Of a stretch of DNA of 20,810 bases, positions 1 to 7,020 are shown one piece after another. Made by a program: the position numbers and the translations under genes. Location of the stretch: contig CAZKZI010000043.1 in NCBI GenBank assembly GCA_964557205.1, positions 1 to 20,810 of the forward strand, read 5' to 3'. Origin of the DNA: JAQVQN01 sp964557205 (GTDB taxonomy: Bacteria > Verrucomicrobiota > Kiritimatiellia > RFP12 > UBA1067). Numbering within the stretch: the stretch's first letter is position 1; every line of letters starts with the position of its first letter. The notes beneath the pieces were generated by a model. That model was given only the letters and a program-made list of their open reading frames with translations, did no database searches and was not told where the DNA came from.

Positions 1-101
1 CCGTCGGCATCATCCATTCTCCAGTGTCCCGCCGGACTCGAAGTGTGGCTCACGCACCCGCCCAAAAGACCGCACGACAAAATAAAAAAAAGGTAACGCA
101 T
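1..101 (-). CDS. Lipoprotein, N-terminal fragment running off the left edge
   Basis: The first 33 codons of a minus-strand gene are visible, starting at the ATG at 101-99. A strong Shine-Dalgarno AAGGAG lies four bases upstream. The protein begins MRYLFFILSCGLLGGC, which is a classic lipoprotein signal: one Arg, a hydrophobic stretch, then the lipobox LGGC with Cys16 as the predicted lipidated residue. A polar, Ser/Thr-rich linker (VSHTSSPAG) follows. The product should be exported by Sec and anchored to a membrane. The body of the protein is outside the window, so the family and function are unknown. The gene is transcribed divergently from the DUF481 gene across a 374-bp spacer. The signal peptide, lipobox and ribosome-binding site together make a real gene likely despite the short visible length. 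Confidence 0.75.
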   Translation of the reverse strand, partial: MRYLFFILSCGLLGGCVSHTSSPAGHWRMDDAD

Positions 102-475
102 TTTTCTCCTTTAGGCTCAGCTTCGCAAACCTGTGTCATATGATAAAACCCTTTTTCGGAAAACACACCACTTTTCCAAAAGTATTTAAATTATAACATC
201 ATGAAGTAAAATCAGCGTTCAATATTTTACAATAGTGATATCTTGACCATACACGTTAATTCCACGCTAAACACGGAAGCGCCCGCAACACAAAGGGTAT
301 GCCAGTATGACCCGCCTTTTGAAATTGCAGGCAAACCCGTGATCTGCCCAAAATCGTATGAAAACATTCTGGATTTTGACTCCTGGATTCTGTATTCTGA
401 TTTCTCGTTTGCAAATACCCCAGAGGGTGTTTACAAGTGCCTCAAGTGAAATTACTAATGCAAGAAACACTACTA
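102..475. other. AT-rich divergent spacer
   Basis: This spacer between the left-edge lipoprotein gene and the DUF481 gene is clearly richer in A and T than the rest of the window and should hold the promoters of both. I see small palindromes, CTTTTCCAAAAG at 171-182 and TCATATGA at 137-144, and AT-rich hexamers around 185-200, but no promoter convincing enough to call. The stretch 366-407 is a heptamer repeat array, listed separately. A 68-codon open frame from the TTG at 243 to 449 has no ribosome-binding site and runs straight through the heptamer array, so I do not regard it as a gene. Confidence 0.55.
366..407. repeat. Degenerate heptamer tandem array, about six units
   Basis: Six successive 7-base units lie exactly in phase. 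The consensus is close to ATTCTGG/A, for example ATTCTGG at 366-372 and ATTCTGA at 394-400; the last unit (401-407) is poor. The period of seven is not compatible with a conserved reading frame. Similar 7-mer arrays occur in other spacers of this window (6884-6956, 13303-13327, 14903-14930, 18835-18869). They resemble in form the short tandemly repeated heptamers (STRR) known from cyanobacteria. The function is unknown. Confidence 0.6.
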
Positions 476-1341
476 ATGAGTAAAAGGATTTTGGCGGCCT
501 GCGCGGCCGCGGCTTTCGTGGCCATCACAACACACGGCGACGAGGTTGTTTTCAAATCAGGCGACCGCCTGACCGGCACGATCAAAGCTGTCGCCGACGG
601 CAAGATGGTCTTCGACTCCACGGTGGCCGGAACAATCACACTCAAGACCGAGGACATCGAGACCTTCTCCACCGAAGCCCCGATAGAGATCGTAAAGGCC
701 GACGGCACATCCCAAACATTGAAAGTCGCTGCCTCGGAGGGCGGCTCAGTCAGTGTCCTGACCCCCGGAAACGCCCAGCCGCAGACAATCGCCATCGCTG
801 ACATGGCCAAAATCAACCCCGAGAAACCGCGCTGGAAAGGCGCTGTCGTAGCCGGCGTGACCATAGTACGCGGCAACACCAAAAGTACTGCCGCGAACAT
901 CGACGCGAATGCGCAACTGCGCCGAGAAAACGACCGCATCACTCTGGGCGCGGGCTACTACTACGCCAACCAGCGCAATAACACCACCCGCCAGGACAAC
1001 ACCACGCTCAACAGTTGGTTCGCCAAGGGACAATACGACTATTTCTTTTCAGAGAAATTCTACGGCTACGGCAACCTGCGTTATGAGAAAGACCGCATCT
1101 CAAATCTGGATATGCGTCTTACCGCCGGCACCGGTCTNNNNNNNNNNNNNNNNNNNNNNNNNNNNNNNNNNNNNNNNNNNNNNNNNNNNNNNNNNNNNNN
1201 NNNNNNNNNNNNNNNNNNNNNNNNNNNNNNNNNNNNNTGGCCTTCGAGGCAAAAGCCCAGCTCGCCTACAATTCCCACCCCTCAGCGGGCCGTGAGAAGA
1301 AAGACATGCGTTATATATTGGGTCTAGGCTGGACCTTCTGA
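476..1341 (+). CDS. DUF481-type outer-membrane beta-barrel protein, interrupted by an assembly gap
   Basis: The protein starts MSKRILAACAAAAFVA, a Sec signal peptide probably cleaved near THG/DE. Residues of about 25-115 form a beta-rich domain beginning VVFKSGDRLTGTI, a layout common in PVC-group proteins with a DUF481 barrel. From about residue 120 the alternating aromatic and polar strands of the barrel begin (GAGYYYANQ, YDYFFSEKFYGYGNLRYEKDR). The reading frame is open to the 100-N gap at 1138. After the gap the correct frame is the one that reads AFEAKAQLAYNSHPSAG and ends LGLGWTF at the TGA at 1339-1341. A terminal aromatic residue is the usual outer-membrane barrel ending. The gap length is a placeholder, so the frame is not preserved across it and the true protein length is unknown. 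A start at 458 would add six residues; 476 gives the better signal peptide. The ligand or role is unknown. Confidence 0.8.
1138..1237. other. Assembly gap of exactly 100 Ns
   Basis: This is a run of 100 undetermined bases inside the DUF481 gene. A round 100 is the usual scaffolder placeholder for a gap of unknown size. The known protein pieces on the two sides (about 220 and 34 residues) are in different frames if the 100 is taken literally, which supports a placeholder rather than a measured length. Confidence 0.95.
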
Positions 1342-1355
1342 GTCAATGAAAAGGG

Positions 1356-1393
1356 CGGGGCGAGCGCCGTGCGCTCTCCTGCCCCGTTTATTT
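1356..1393. terminator. Bidirectional intrinsic terminator between convergent genes
   Basis: The stem has an outer CGGGGC (1356-1361) pairing with GCCCCG (1381-1386) and an inner perfect GAGCGC/GCGCTC (1362-1367 and 1371-1376) around a CGT loop, with a four-base bulge TCCT. On the plus strand it is followed by TTTATTT, terminating the DUF481 gene 15 bp after its stop. On the minus strand the stem is followed by CCCTTTTCATT, which would serve the isomerase-like gene, whose TAA stop (1390-1388) overlaps the plus-strand T tract. Confidence 0.85.
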
Positions 1394-2266
1394 GTGCGTC
1401 CTGATGACATCCAGACAGGCTTTGACATCCTGCTCGACCTGCTCTGAAACGTGATCGAACTCCACGCCCACATGACCGCTGAACCCTTGGCGCTTGAGTT
1501 CCGCCAGAACCGCCGGTATATCGCCGATGCCTTTGCCGTAGACCACGTCCGGGCTGTCTAAGTTTGCTTCCTTGACATCTTTCAGATGTACTGACAGAAC
1601 ACGCCCCTGGACCTTTTTAAGATAATCAAGCGGGTCCAGGCCTGAACGGTAAATGTGGCCGGTGTCCATCGAAAAGCCCAGGCGCGGATCACGCCCGTCC
1701 ATAAGACCCATCAGATAAACCGGATCCCAATTGCGGTATTCAGGTTTCCCCGGGTTTCGGGGGTGGTTGTGGAAACATAACTGGATGTTGTACTCTTTCA
1801 CCAGTTTCTCGATCATGTCCATCTTGTCCACAGGCGGTTCGCCGGTAAGCCCCCGCAAGCCCAGTTTTTTCGCGAATTCGAAAAGTTTGCGCGCTTCATC
1901 CTCGTTCTTGCCGAGATTAGCGTTGCTGAAATATGCGTTTACTGGCCGGATGCCCCACGCCTGCAGCTTGGCTTTCAGTTTCGCGATGTGCCCGTCAGAC
2001 ATATTCTGGTTGAGCATCACGTCAGGAAACTCCGGGGCGAGCTTCTGCCACAGAAAAAATTCAATCACCTCACCGCCGTTCTCCTTGGTCTTCTCAATAG
2101 CCTCAAACGCCGTGTACTTGCGGAACGAGTAAGCGCAGACCGCAATCTCGTAGCCTTTAACCCGCGTGTCCAAAACCGTGGTCTGCGATTTGGCCGCTGT
2201 CTGAGCCGAAGCCGTCGCGGCGATTAGCGCCGCTGTAACCATCATCATTCGTTTATCAGCACTCAT
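1388..2266 (-). CDS. Secreted sugar phosphate isomerase/epimerase-like protein (xylose-isomerase-like TIM barrel)
   Basis: The 292-residue protein has an apparent N-terminal Sec signal (MSADKRMMMVTAALIAATASAQ) followed by an AP-endonuclease-2/xylose-isomerase-like TIM barrel. The metal and substrate motifs are recognisable in order: GEVIEFFLW, the HNHP motif in CFHNHP, FSMDTGH, SVHLKD and a final GVEFDH. These carry the Glu/His/Asp residues expected of a divalent-metal isomerase site. Family members isomerise or epimerise sugars; the substrate here cannot be told. Export is unusual for sugar-phosphate metabolism and suggests a periplasmic sugar or a scaffold role, which is inference. The gene begins 33 bp after the pta stop and may be the last gene of an ackA-pta transcript. 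The ribosome-binding site is weak; a Met at codon 7 is the alternative start. Confidence 0.8.
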   Translation of the reverse strand: MSADKRMMMVTAALIAATASAQTAAKSQTTVLDTRVKGYEIAVCAYSFRKYTAFEAIEKTKENGGEVIEFFLWQKLAPEFPDVMLNQNMSDGHIAKLKAKLQAWGIRPVNAYFSNANLGKNEDEARKLFEFAKKLGLRGLTGEPPVDKMDMIEKLVKEYNIQLCFHNHPRNPGKPEYRNWDPVYLMGLMDGRDPRLGFSMDTGHIYRSGLDPLDYLKKVQGRVLSVHLKDVKEANLDSPDVVYGKGIGDIPAVLAELKRQGFSGHVGVEFDHVSEQVEQDVKACLDVIRTHK

Positions 2267-2299
2267 AACACGACCATTTCATTAATAAATGAATCACCT

Positions 2300-3310
2300 T
2301 CAGCTCTGCACAGCCGTGATGCACATGGTACCAAAAATATCCTCGGCGCTACAACCGCGCGACAAATCATTCACCGGCTTGGCCAGTCCCTGTAGAACCG
2401 GCCCGAATGCTTTCGCGCCTGCCAGGCGTTCGACCAGCTTGTAAGCGATATTACCGGCCTGCAGATCCGGAAAAATCAAAACGTTTGCATCACCCTGCAC
2501 CGTTCCCCCTTTGTTTTTTGACGCGCCTACGGACGGCACTAGCGCGGCATCCGCCTGCAGCTCGCCATCTACCTCCGCGTCCACCCCCTGCTCTTCAAAA
2601 CGCCGTCTGGTCAGTTCACACGCCTCACGAATCTTGTCCACCAGAACATGGCTGGCGCTGCCTTTGGTGGAGAAACTCAGGAACGCCAGGCGCGGGCGTT
2701 TGCCGACCAACTTGCTAAAAGAAAAAGCAGTCGCGTGCGCGATATCAACCAACTGTGCGGCGGTCGGGCACGGGTTAACGGCACAATCGGCGAACAGCAG
2801 CACCGTATCCCCTGCAGGTGCCGGCTCACGCAGATCCATGAGAAAAAATGCAGAGACCAGATTAATTCCCTTGGCTGTGCCAACACAATGGAAAGCGCTA
2901 CGCAACATGTCGGCGGCGGAGGCGATCGACCCCGCCACCAAGCCCTGCGCCATGTTTGAGGCCACCATCATATTGCCAAAATAAAGTCGCTTGCCGCTGA
3001 CCAAAACCAATGCCTCAGCCTCGGTCATTCCCTTGGATTTGCGCTTCTCATATAAAGCTGCGGCCAATTGCGGCAAATTGCTGTCTGCAGTATAATCAAC
3101 CACTTTGACCCCGCTGCCTGCGGTCGTCACGCCTGCCTGAGCTTCGGCCGCGGCAATTTCCGGCGGCGTACCGAGCACAATTGGACGGCAGACCCCTTCG
3201 CGGGCCGCTTTTACCGCCGCCGTGATCACGCGCGGATCATTCCCTTCCGGCAGGACAATCGTTTTGTTCACGGCTTTGGCGCGTTCGGCCAGACTCTCTA
3301 AGATTCCCAT
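2300..3310 (-). CDS. pta: Phosphate acetyltransferase
   Basis: This enzyme interconverts acetyl-CoA plus phosphate with acetyl phosphate plus CoA in the cytoplasm, upstream of acetate kinase. The 336-residue protein is a single PTA/PTB domain without the N-terminal DRTGG/AAA part of long Pta forms. Diagnostic stretches are TIVLPEGNDPRV near the N-terminus, FLSFSTKGSASH in the middle, and the highly conserved C-terminal run from ANVLIFPDLQAGNIAYK to KPVNDLSRGCSAEDI. I chose the ATG at 3310 because GGTGA lies five bases upstream and family members start close to a MxxLExxxxxA pattern. An upstream ATG at 3322 would add four residues and overlap ackA by 11 bp, but it has only a weak ribosome-binding site. 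With the 3310 start the ackA stop is one base away, so translational coupling is likely. Confidence 0.95.
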   Translation of the reverse strand: MGILESLAERAKAVNKTIVLPEGNDPRVITAAVKAAREGVCRPIVLGTPPEIAAAEAQAGVTTAGSGVKVVDYTADSNLPQLAAALYEKRKSKGMTEAEALVLVSGKRLYFGNMMVASNMAQGLVAGSIASAADMLRSAFHCVGTAKGINLVSAFFLMDLREPAPAGDTVLLFADCAVNPCPTAAQLVDIAHATAFSFSKLVGKRPRLAFLSFSTKGSASHVLVDKIREACELTRRRFEEQGVDAEVDGELQADAALVPSVGASKNKGGTVQGDANVLIFPDLQAGNIAYKLVERLAGAKAFGPVLQGLAKPVNDLSRGCSAEDIFGTMCITAVQS

Positions 3311-3311
3311 T

Positions 3312-4550
3312 TTATTCACCATTTTTCTTCATTTTGTTAGCCAGTAGACGAAAAGTTTCCCGTGCTATCATAAGTTCTTCGTTCGTCGGTATGATGATCG
3401 CCGGCGTCTTTGAGTCATTCGTGCTGATAACCCTGATGGCACCGGTCAGAGCTTTGTTCTTCATCTCGTCGAGCACACAACCAATCGCCTCCAGCCGTGA
3501 CATGATCACCTTCCGGCCCGAAATGCTGTTCTCGCCGATCCCGCCTGTGAATATTATGGCATCTGCCCCGCCCAGCAAGGTGAAATAACCGCCGATGTAA
3601 AGCGCTGCGCGGTGACCGAACATTTTGAGGGCGTTCTCCGCCGAGGCCTTACCTTGTGCCGCCGCGTTAACGGTGTCGCGCATGTCGCCGCTGCCGATGC
3701 CGTTAATTCCCATCAGCCCGCTCTGCTTGTTTAGCACATTGTCGATCTCATCGATGCTCATCCCTTTGCGCGCCAAGAAAAAGATGATACCCGGATCAAT
3801 GTCACCGCAACGGGTGCCCATGATCATACCGGGCAGCGGTGTCATGCCCATCGTCGTGTCCAGAACCTTGCCGCCCTTGATGGCCGCGACGGACGAGCCG
3901 TTACCCAGATGACAGGTGATCAGCCTAAGATCCTCAAGCGGGCGCTTCAGAAATTTAGCCGCAACCTGTGCCACGAATTTGTGCGAAGTCCCGTGGAAAC
4001 CATATTTGCGTATGCCGTACTCATCATAATATTTTTGCGGTATCGCATACAGGTAGGCGTGCTTGGGCATGCTTTGGTGAAATGCCGTATCGAACACCGC
4101 CACGTTTGGGACATTCGGGAACACCGTCTCGCAGGCCACGATTCCGTCAAGATTGGCAGGGTTATGCAACGGTGCCAGATCCGAGCACTCTTTGATGCTG
4201 CTCTTGACATCCTCGGTTATGACCACCGAGTCCGAAAACTCCTCGGCGCCATGTACCACGCGATGCCCGATGGCATTGACTTCCTTCAAAGACTTGAGAA
4301 CCCCTACCTCAATGTCGGCAAGCATCTTACAGGCCATCGCCAGAGCCTTGCCGTGATTCTCGGCTGCTATGCCCTGCGCTATCTTGGGTTCGCCGTCGCG
4401 CTGATAAACTATGTTGGCGTTCGGCGTCCCGATGCGTTCCACCATACCCTTGGCCACCATTGTCTCCGTCACCATGCTGAACAGCATAAATTTCAACGAA
4501 GAACTGCCGGAATTGATCACTAGAATTTTATCGTATTTTTTCTGCGGCAT
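3312..4550 (-). CDS. ackA: Acetate kinase
   Basis: This enzyme catalyses acetyl phosphate plus ADP to acetate plus ATP, the substrate-level phosphorylation step paired with Pta. The 412-residue protein has all the acetokinase-family signatures: VINSGSSSLKF at the N-terminus, GHRVVHG, the catalytic Asp in FDTAFH, RKYGFHGTSH, CHLGNGSSV, the catalytic Arg in MGTRCGDIDPG, FTGGIGENS, and the TNEEL Glu near the C-terminus. Length is normal for the family. The start at 4550 follows an AAAGGG about ten bases upstream. The gene order ackA then pta, with the two nearly touching, indicates one transcript. The 180-bp spacer before it holds two palindromic elements that could be operators. Together with pta it points to fermentative acetate formation, or reversible acetate activation. 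Confidence 0.97.
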   Translation of the reverse strand: MPQKKYDKILVINSGSSSLKFMLFSMVTETMVAKGMVERIGTPNANIVYQRDGEPKIAQGIAAENHGKALAMACKMLADIEVGVLKSLKEVNAIGHRVVHGAEEFSDSVVITEDVKSSIKECSDLAPLHNPANLDGIVACETVFPNVPNVAVFDTAFHQSMPKHAYLYAIPQKYYDEYGIRKYGFHGTSHKFVAQVAAKFLKRPLEDLRLITCHLGNGSSVAAIKGGKVLDTTMGMTPLPGMIMGTRCGDIDPGIIFFLARKGMSIDEIDNVLNKQSGLMGINGIGSGDMRDTVNAAAQGKASAENALKMFGHRAALYIGGYFTLLGGADAIIFTGGIGENSISGRKVIMSRLEAIGCVLDEMKNKALTGAIRVISTNDSKTPAIIIPTNEELMIARETFRLLANKMKKNGE

Positions 4551-4588
4551 AGCAACATGTCCCTTTAGCTATACAAAACGGATACAAA

Positions 4589-4662
4589 CGCATCGGATGC
4601 GCTATAGAAAGTTAATATTATGTGCTTTTATACCTGCTTTTGAAAGAATAAACAGGTATAAA
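4589..4662. promoter_or_regulatory. Two inverted repeats upstream of ackA, candidate operator region
   Basis: The spacer 4551-4730 holds a perfect 10-bp inverted repeat, TTTATACCTG (4627-4636) and CAGGTATAAA (4653-4662), with a 16-base loop, and a 13-bp near-palindrome, CGCATCGGATGCG (4589-4601). They lie about 40 and 75-110 bp before the ackA start. Neither is followed by a T tract on the minus strand, so they look more like protein-binding sites or AT-rich promoter parts (TATAAA at 4632-4627) than terminators. A GC-rich hairpin CCCGGC/GCCGGG (4700-4705 and 4725-4730) directly after the transporter stop might end the upstream transcript, but it lacks a T tract. No regulator is encoded nearby. 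Confidence 0.35.
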
Positions 4663-4730
4663 TAAACACCGATCCGCCCTGTGAAGAACGAGCGCTTGCC
4701 CCGGCATGACACCAGCGCAGCCCCGCCGGG

Positions 4731-5603
4731 TCACCGCGAGACGTTGGCGCGATGCGCTCCTTCGCGTCCGCAAAGGTAGACAGGCAGCAACGCGGCCACG
4801 AACAGCACAACGCCAGCCAGCAGCGAAAATGCTTCAACCGACTCGCCGAAGACCGTCAACGAGATCAAAACACCGGCAGGAATCTTAAGGTTGTTCATGA
4901 CCGCCAACACACCGGGCGCAACACGCCGGGCACCGGCATTCCACAGGAAAAATCCGGCACCGGACGCCACCAAGCCCAAGTAAATCAAAACCGCTGTCTG
5001 GGTCGGAGAAAGCGTGAAATCATACCGCAGCGACTCGTAGAGCGCGAATGGCAGCAGCGCCACCACACCACCGAAGTACAACCAGACAAACAAATCCCGG
5101 TCGTTCGGCTTCGACTCAAACCCTGCAGCGAGGTATTCGCGATAGGCCAACTGCCCGACCGCGAAGCATAGGTTTGAAAGCTGCACCAGCGCAAAACCCG
5201 CCAGCGACACTCGCTGCACCCCACCCCGCAGGATCAGTGCCGCCGCCAAAACAGCCAGCAAAGCGCAGACCTGATTAACCCCGTGGAAACGACGCCGCCA
5301 AAGGTCATTGATTGTCGCCACATATAACGGGGTGACGACTGTGAAAAGCGCCACCTCGTGCGCCTTGAGATATTCGAAACTCCGCATGTAGGCCAGATAC
5401 ATCAGCCCGAACTGCACCATGCCTACCATAAACAGCTTCAAGCCTGATCTTAGCGGCACCCGACGCGCAAAGGGCAGGAACACAGCCGCCGCAATCGTCA
5501 GCCTGACCATACCCAGCCACGCCGGAGGCAAACCTTCCAACAGGTTTTTGATCAACCCGAAGGACAAGCCCCATATCATTGAAGCTGTGACCAAATACCA
5601 CAT
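4731..5603 (-). CDS. EamA/DMT-superfamily membrane transporter
   Basis: The 290-residue, very hydrophobic protein has about ten predicted membrane segments in two EamA repeats, the normal size for drug/metabolite transporters. The N-terminus MWYLVTASMIWGLSFGLIKN is the usual first helix of this family (the W-G-xxF motif), and the first repeat ends near ALILRGGVQ. The second repeat includes LIYLGLVASGAGFFLWNAGAR and ends PVYLCG, followed by a short polar tail. Members export amino acids, nucleotides or other small metabolites from the cytoplasm; the substrate cannot be read from the sequence. It begins 42 bp after the galactokinase-family stop, so it is probably cotranscribed. The ribosome-binding site is weak. 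A link with sugar metabolism is only suggested by position. Confidence 0.88.
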   Translation of the reverse strand: MWYLVTASMIWGLSFGLIKNLLEGLPPAWLGMVRLTIAAAVFLPFARRVPLRSGLKLFMVGMVQFGLMYLAYMRSFEYLKAHEVALFTVVTPLYVATINDLWRRRFHGVNQVCALLAVLAAALILRGGVQRVSLAGFALVQLSNLCFAVGQLAYREYLAAGFESKPNDRDLFVWLYFGGVVALLPFALYESLRYDFTLSPTQTAVLIYLGLVASGAGFFLWNAGARRVAPGVLAVMNNLKIPAGVLISLTVFGESVEAFSLLAGVVLFVAALLPVYLCGREGAHRANVSR

Positions 5604-5645
5604 GTTGCATTACCACTGCAATTAGACAGCGGACGAAATCCCGCA

Positions 5646-6815
5646 TCAGTCCAGCACACGCGCCCCGGCGGCAGGCAAGATGACACTGACGGCGCAAGGT
5701 TTACCGAAACGTGCCGCATAGGCATTGGCCAAAGCCGCGGCAGCCGTCTCGGCATCGCGCGGGTGAACCAAAACCACTACCGACCCCCCGAAGCCTCCGC
5801 CGGAGAGGCGCGCGCCCATCACGCCCGGTATCTTCTTGGCGGCAGCCACCACCACATCCAGCTCCTCGCAGGAGTTGCCGAAAAGTCGACGCGAGCTTTC
5901 GTGAGAATCGAACATTAGCGCGCCAAAGCCGGCCAGATCGCCAGCCGCCAAAAACCCTGCTCCGCACAGCACCCTCTCGTTCTCCCCGATCGGATGGGCG
6001 GCTCGGTCTGCCACCTGCGCATCCAGCCCTTCACGATACAAAGCCCATTCTGCCATACTGACATCACGCAGGGCTTTGACCGGATGGCGCAAGACGCCGG
6101 CAAAATGTTCAGCCGCTTGCTCACAAGCGGCGCGCAACTTGTTATACGCCCCGTCCACCAATGCATGCTTGGCGTGGGTGTTGCACATCAGAAAACAAGC
6201 GCCGCCGCCCAACGCCACCGCCTCGTATTCCAGTGTACGGAAATCGGTCTTGACCAGACACCCTTCCTGTCCGGCCAGACTTGATATCTGATCCAGCAAT
6301 CCGCACTTGCAGCCCGCGTATTCGTGTTCCGCCTTCTGGCCGATCTTGGCCAAGGTCAGCTTGTCGATCTGCAAACCGTACAGCCTGGCCAACGCCAGTC
6401 CCCCGCTCATCTCGAGCGCGGCCGAACTGGAAAGACCACCGCCAAGCGGAATATTGCTCAAAAACATGCCGTCAAACCCGCAATCCACATCTCCCACAGC
6501 CGCCAATCCAGCCAACGTGCCCTTGACATAGTTCTGCCAGGTGTCGCTTTGCGAAGGCGCCATGTCGCCAATCTCGAAAAACGCCTCGCGCATCAGGTCG
6601 CCAGCAACCAAACAACAAGTCTTGTCGGTCTTGCGCGCCACCGTGAAGAAGGTGCCGAAGTTGATCGCCGCCGAGAGCACGTAGCCTTCGTTGTAGTCGG
6701 TATGGTTGCCCAGCACCTCGATACGCCCGGGCGCGTAGGCCGTGACCTCTGGCAAATGTCCGAAAAAGTCGCGGTACTTTTTCATCAACTCGTTGTACAA
6801 ATCTGCGTTAACCAT
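5646..6815 (-). CDS. galK: Galactokinase-family GHMP sugar kinase
   Basis: The 389-residue protein carries all three GHMP/galactokinase signatures: the N-terminal APGRIEVLGNHTDYNEGYVL (about residues 28-47), the ATP-binding loop PLGGGLSSSAALE, and the C-terminal GARLSGGGFGGSVVV. The catalytic-base Asp is present in CGLLDQ. The reaction would be ATP-dependent phosphorylation of galactose at C1, feeding the Leloir pathway. One oddity is that the usual GEHTDY is GNHTDY: Asn37 stands where well-studied galactokinases have the Glu that contacts the sugar 6-hydroxyl. A related sugar is therefore possible, and the symbol should be read as family level. The start at 6815 is preceded by AGGGGG. No galT or galE is in the window. 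Confidence 0.85.
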   Translation of the reverse strand: MVNADLYNELMKKYRDFFGHLPEVTAYAPGRIEVLGNHTDYNEGYVLSAAINFGTFFTVARKTDKTCCLVAGDLMREAFFEIGDMAPSQSDTWQNYVKGTLAGLAAVGDVDCGFDGMFLSNIPLGGGLSSSAALEMSGGLALARLYGLQIDKLTLAKIGQKAEHEYAGCKCGLLDQISSLAGQEGCLVKTDFRTLEYEAVALGGGACFLMCNTHAKHALVDGAYNKLRAACEQAAEHFAGVLRHPVKALRDVSMAEWALYREGLDAQVADRAAHPIGENERVLCGAGFLAAGDLAGFGALMFDSHESSRRLFGNSCEELDVVVAAAKKIPGVMGARLSGGGFGGSVVVLVHPRDAETAAAALANAYAARFGKPCAVSVILPAAGARVLD

Positions 6816-6883
6816 AAACCCCCTATATGCTTAATTGTTAGCGAAGTTGCGCCTCAAACCGACAAGTGACGTGCAGCAATGAT

Positions 6884-6956
6884 AGTTAAGAGTGAAGGGT
6901 GAAAAGAGAGGGCGCAGCGTTGCTAGTTACTGGTTTCTAGTCTCTGATTGCTCTAA
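6884..6956. repeat. Two degenerate heptamer arrays in the pmm-galK spacer
   Basis: Within the 205-bp spacer, four units of the type AGTTAAG/AGTGAAG lie in phase at 6884-6911. After an unrelated decamer there are five further units of the type GCTAGTT/TCTGATT at 6922-6956. The units are degenerate but the period of seven is exact. No convincing galK promoter or pmm terminator is visible; there is only a 5-bp CCCGG/CCGGG stem around 6966-6985. Confidence 0.5.
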
Positions 6957-7020
6957 TGCTCTGGACCCGGAACGCAAGACCCGGGACTCATTTGTTAAGT
7001 TTATGCGCTGTTTAAGACGG

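Noticed and set aside
243..449. 68-codon open frame with a TTG start before the DUF481 gene
   Set aside because: It has no ribosome-binding site, its composition does not look like a protein, and it reads through the heptamer array. A comparable frame exists on the other strand.
437..1327. Continuous reading of the DUF481 gene through the 100 Ns to 1327
   Set aside because: The gap is a placeholder. The tail read in that frame is not barrel-like, whereas the frame ending at 1341 is.
4700..4730. GC hairpin directly after the EamA transporter as an intrinsic terminator
   Set aside because: The stem is only six base pairs with a long loop and there is no T tract, so it was mentioned but not called.
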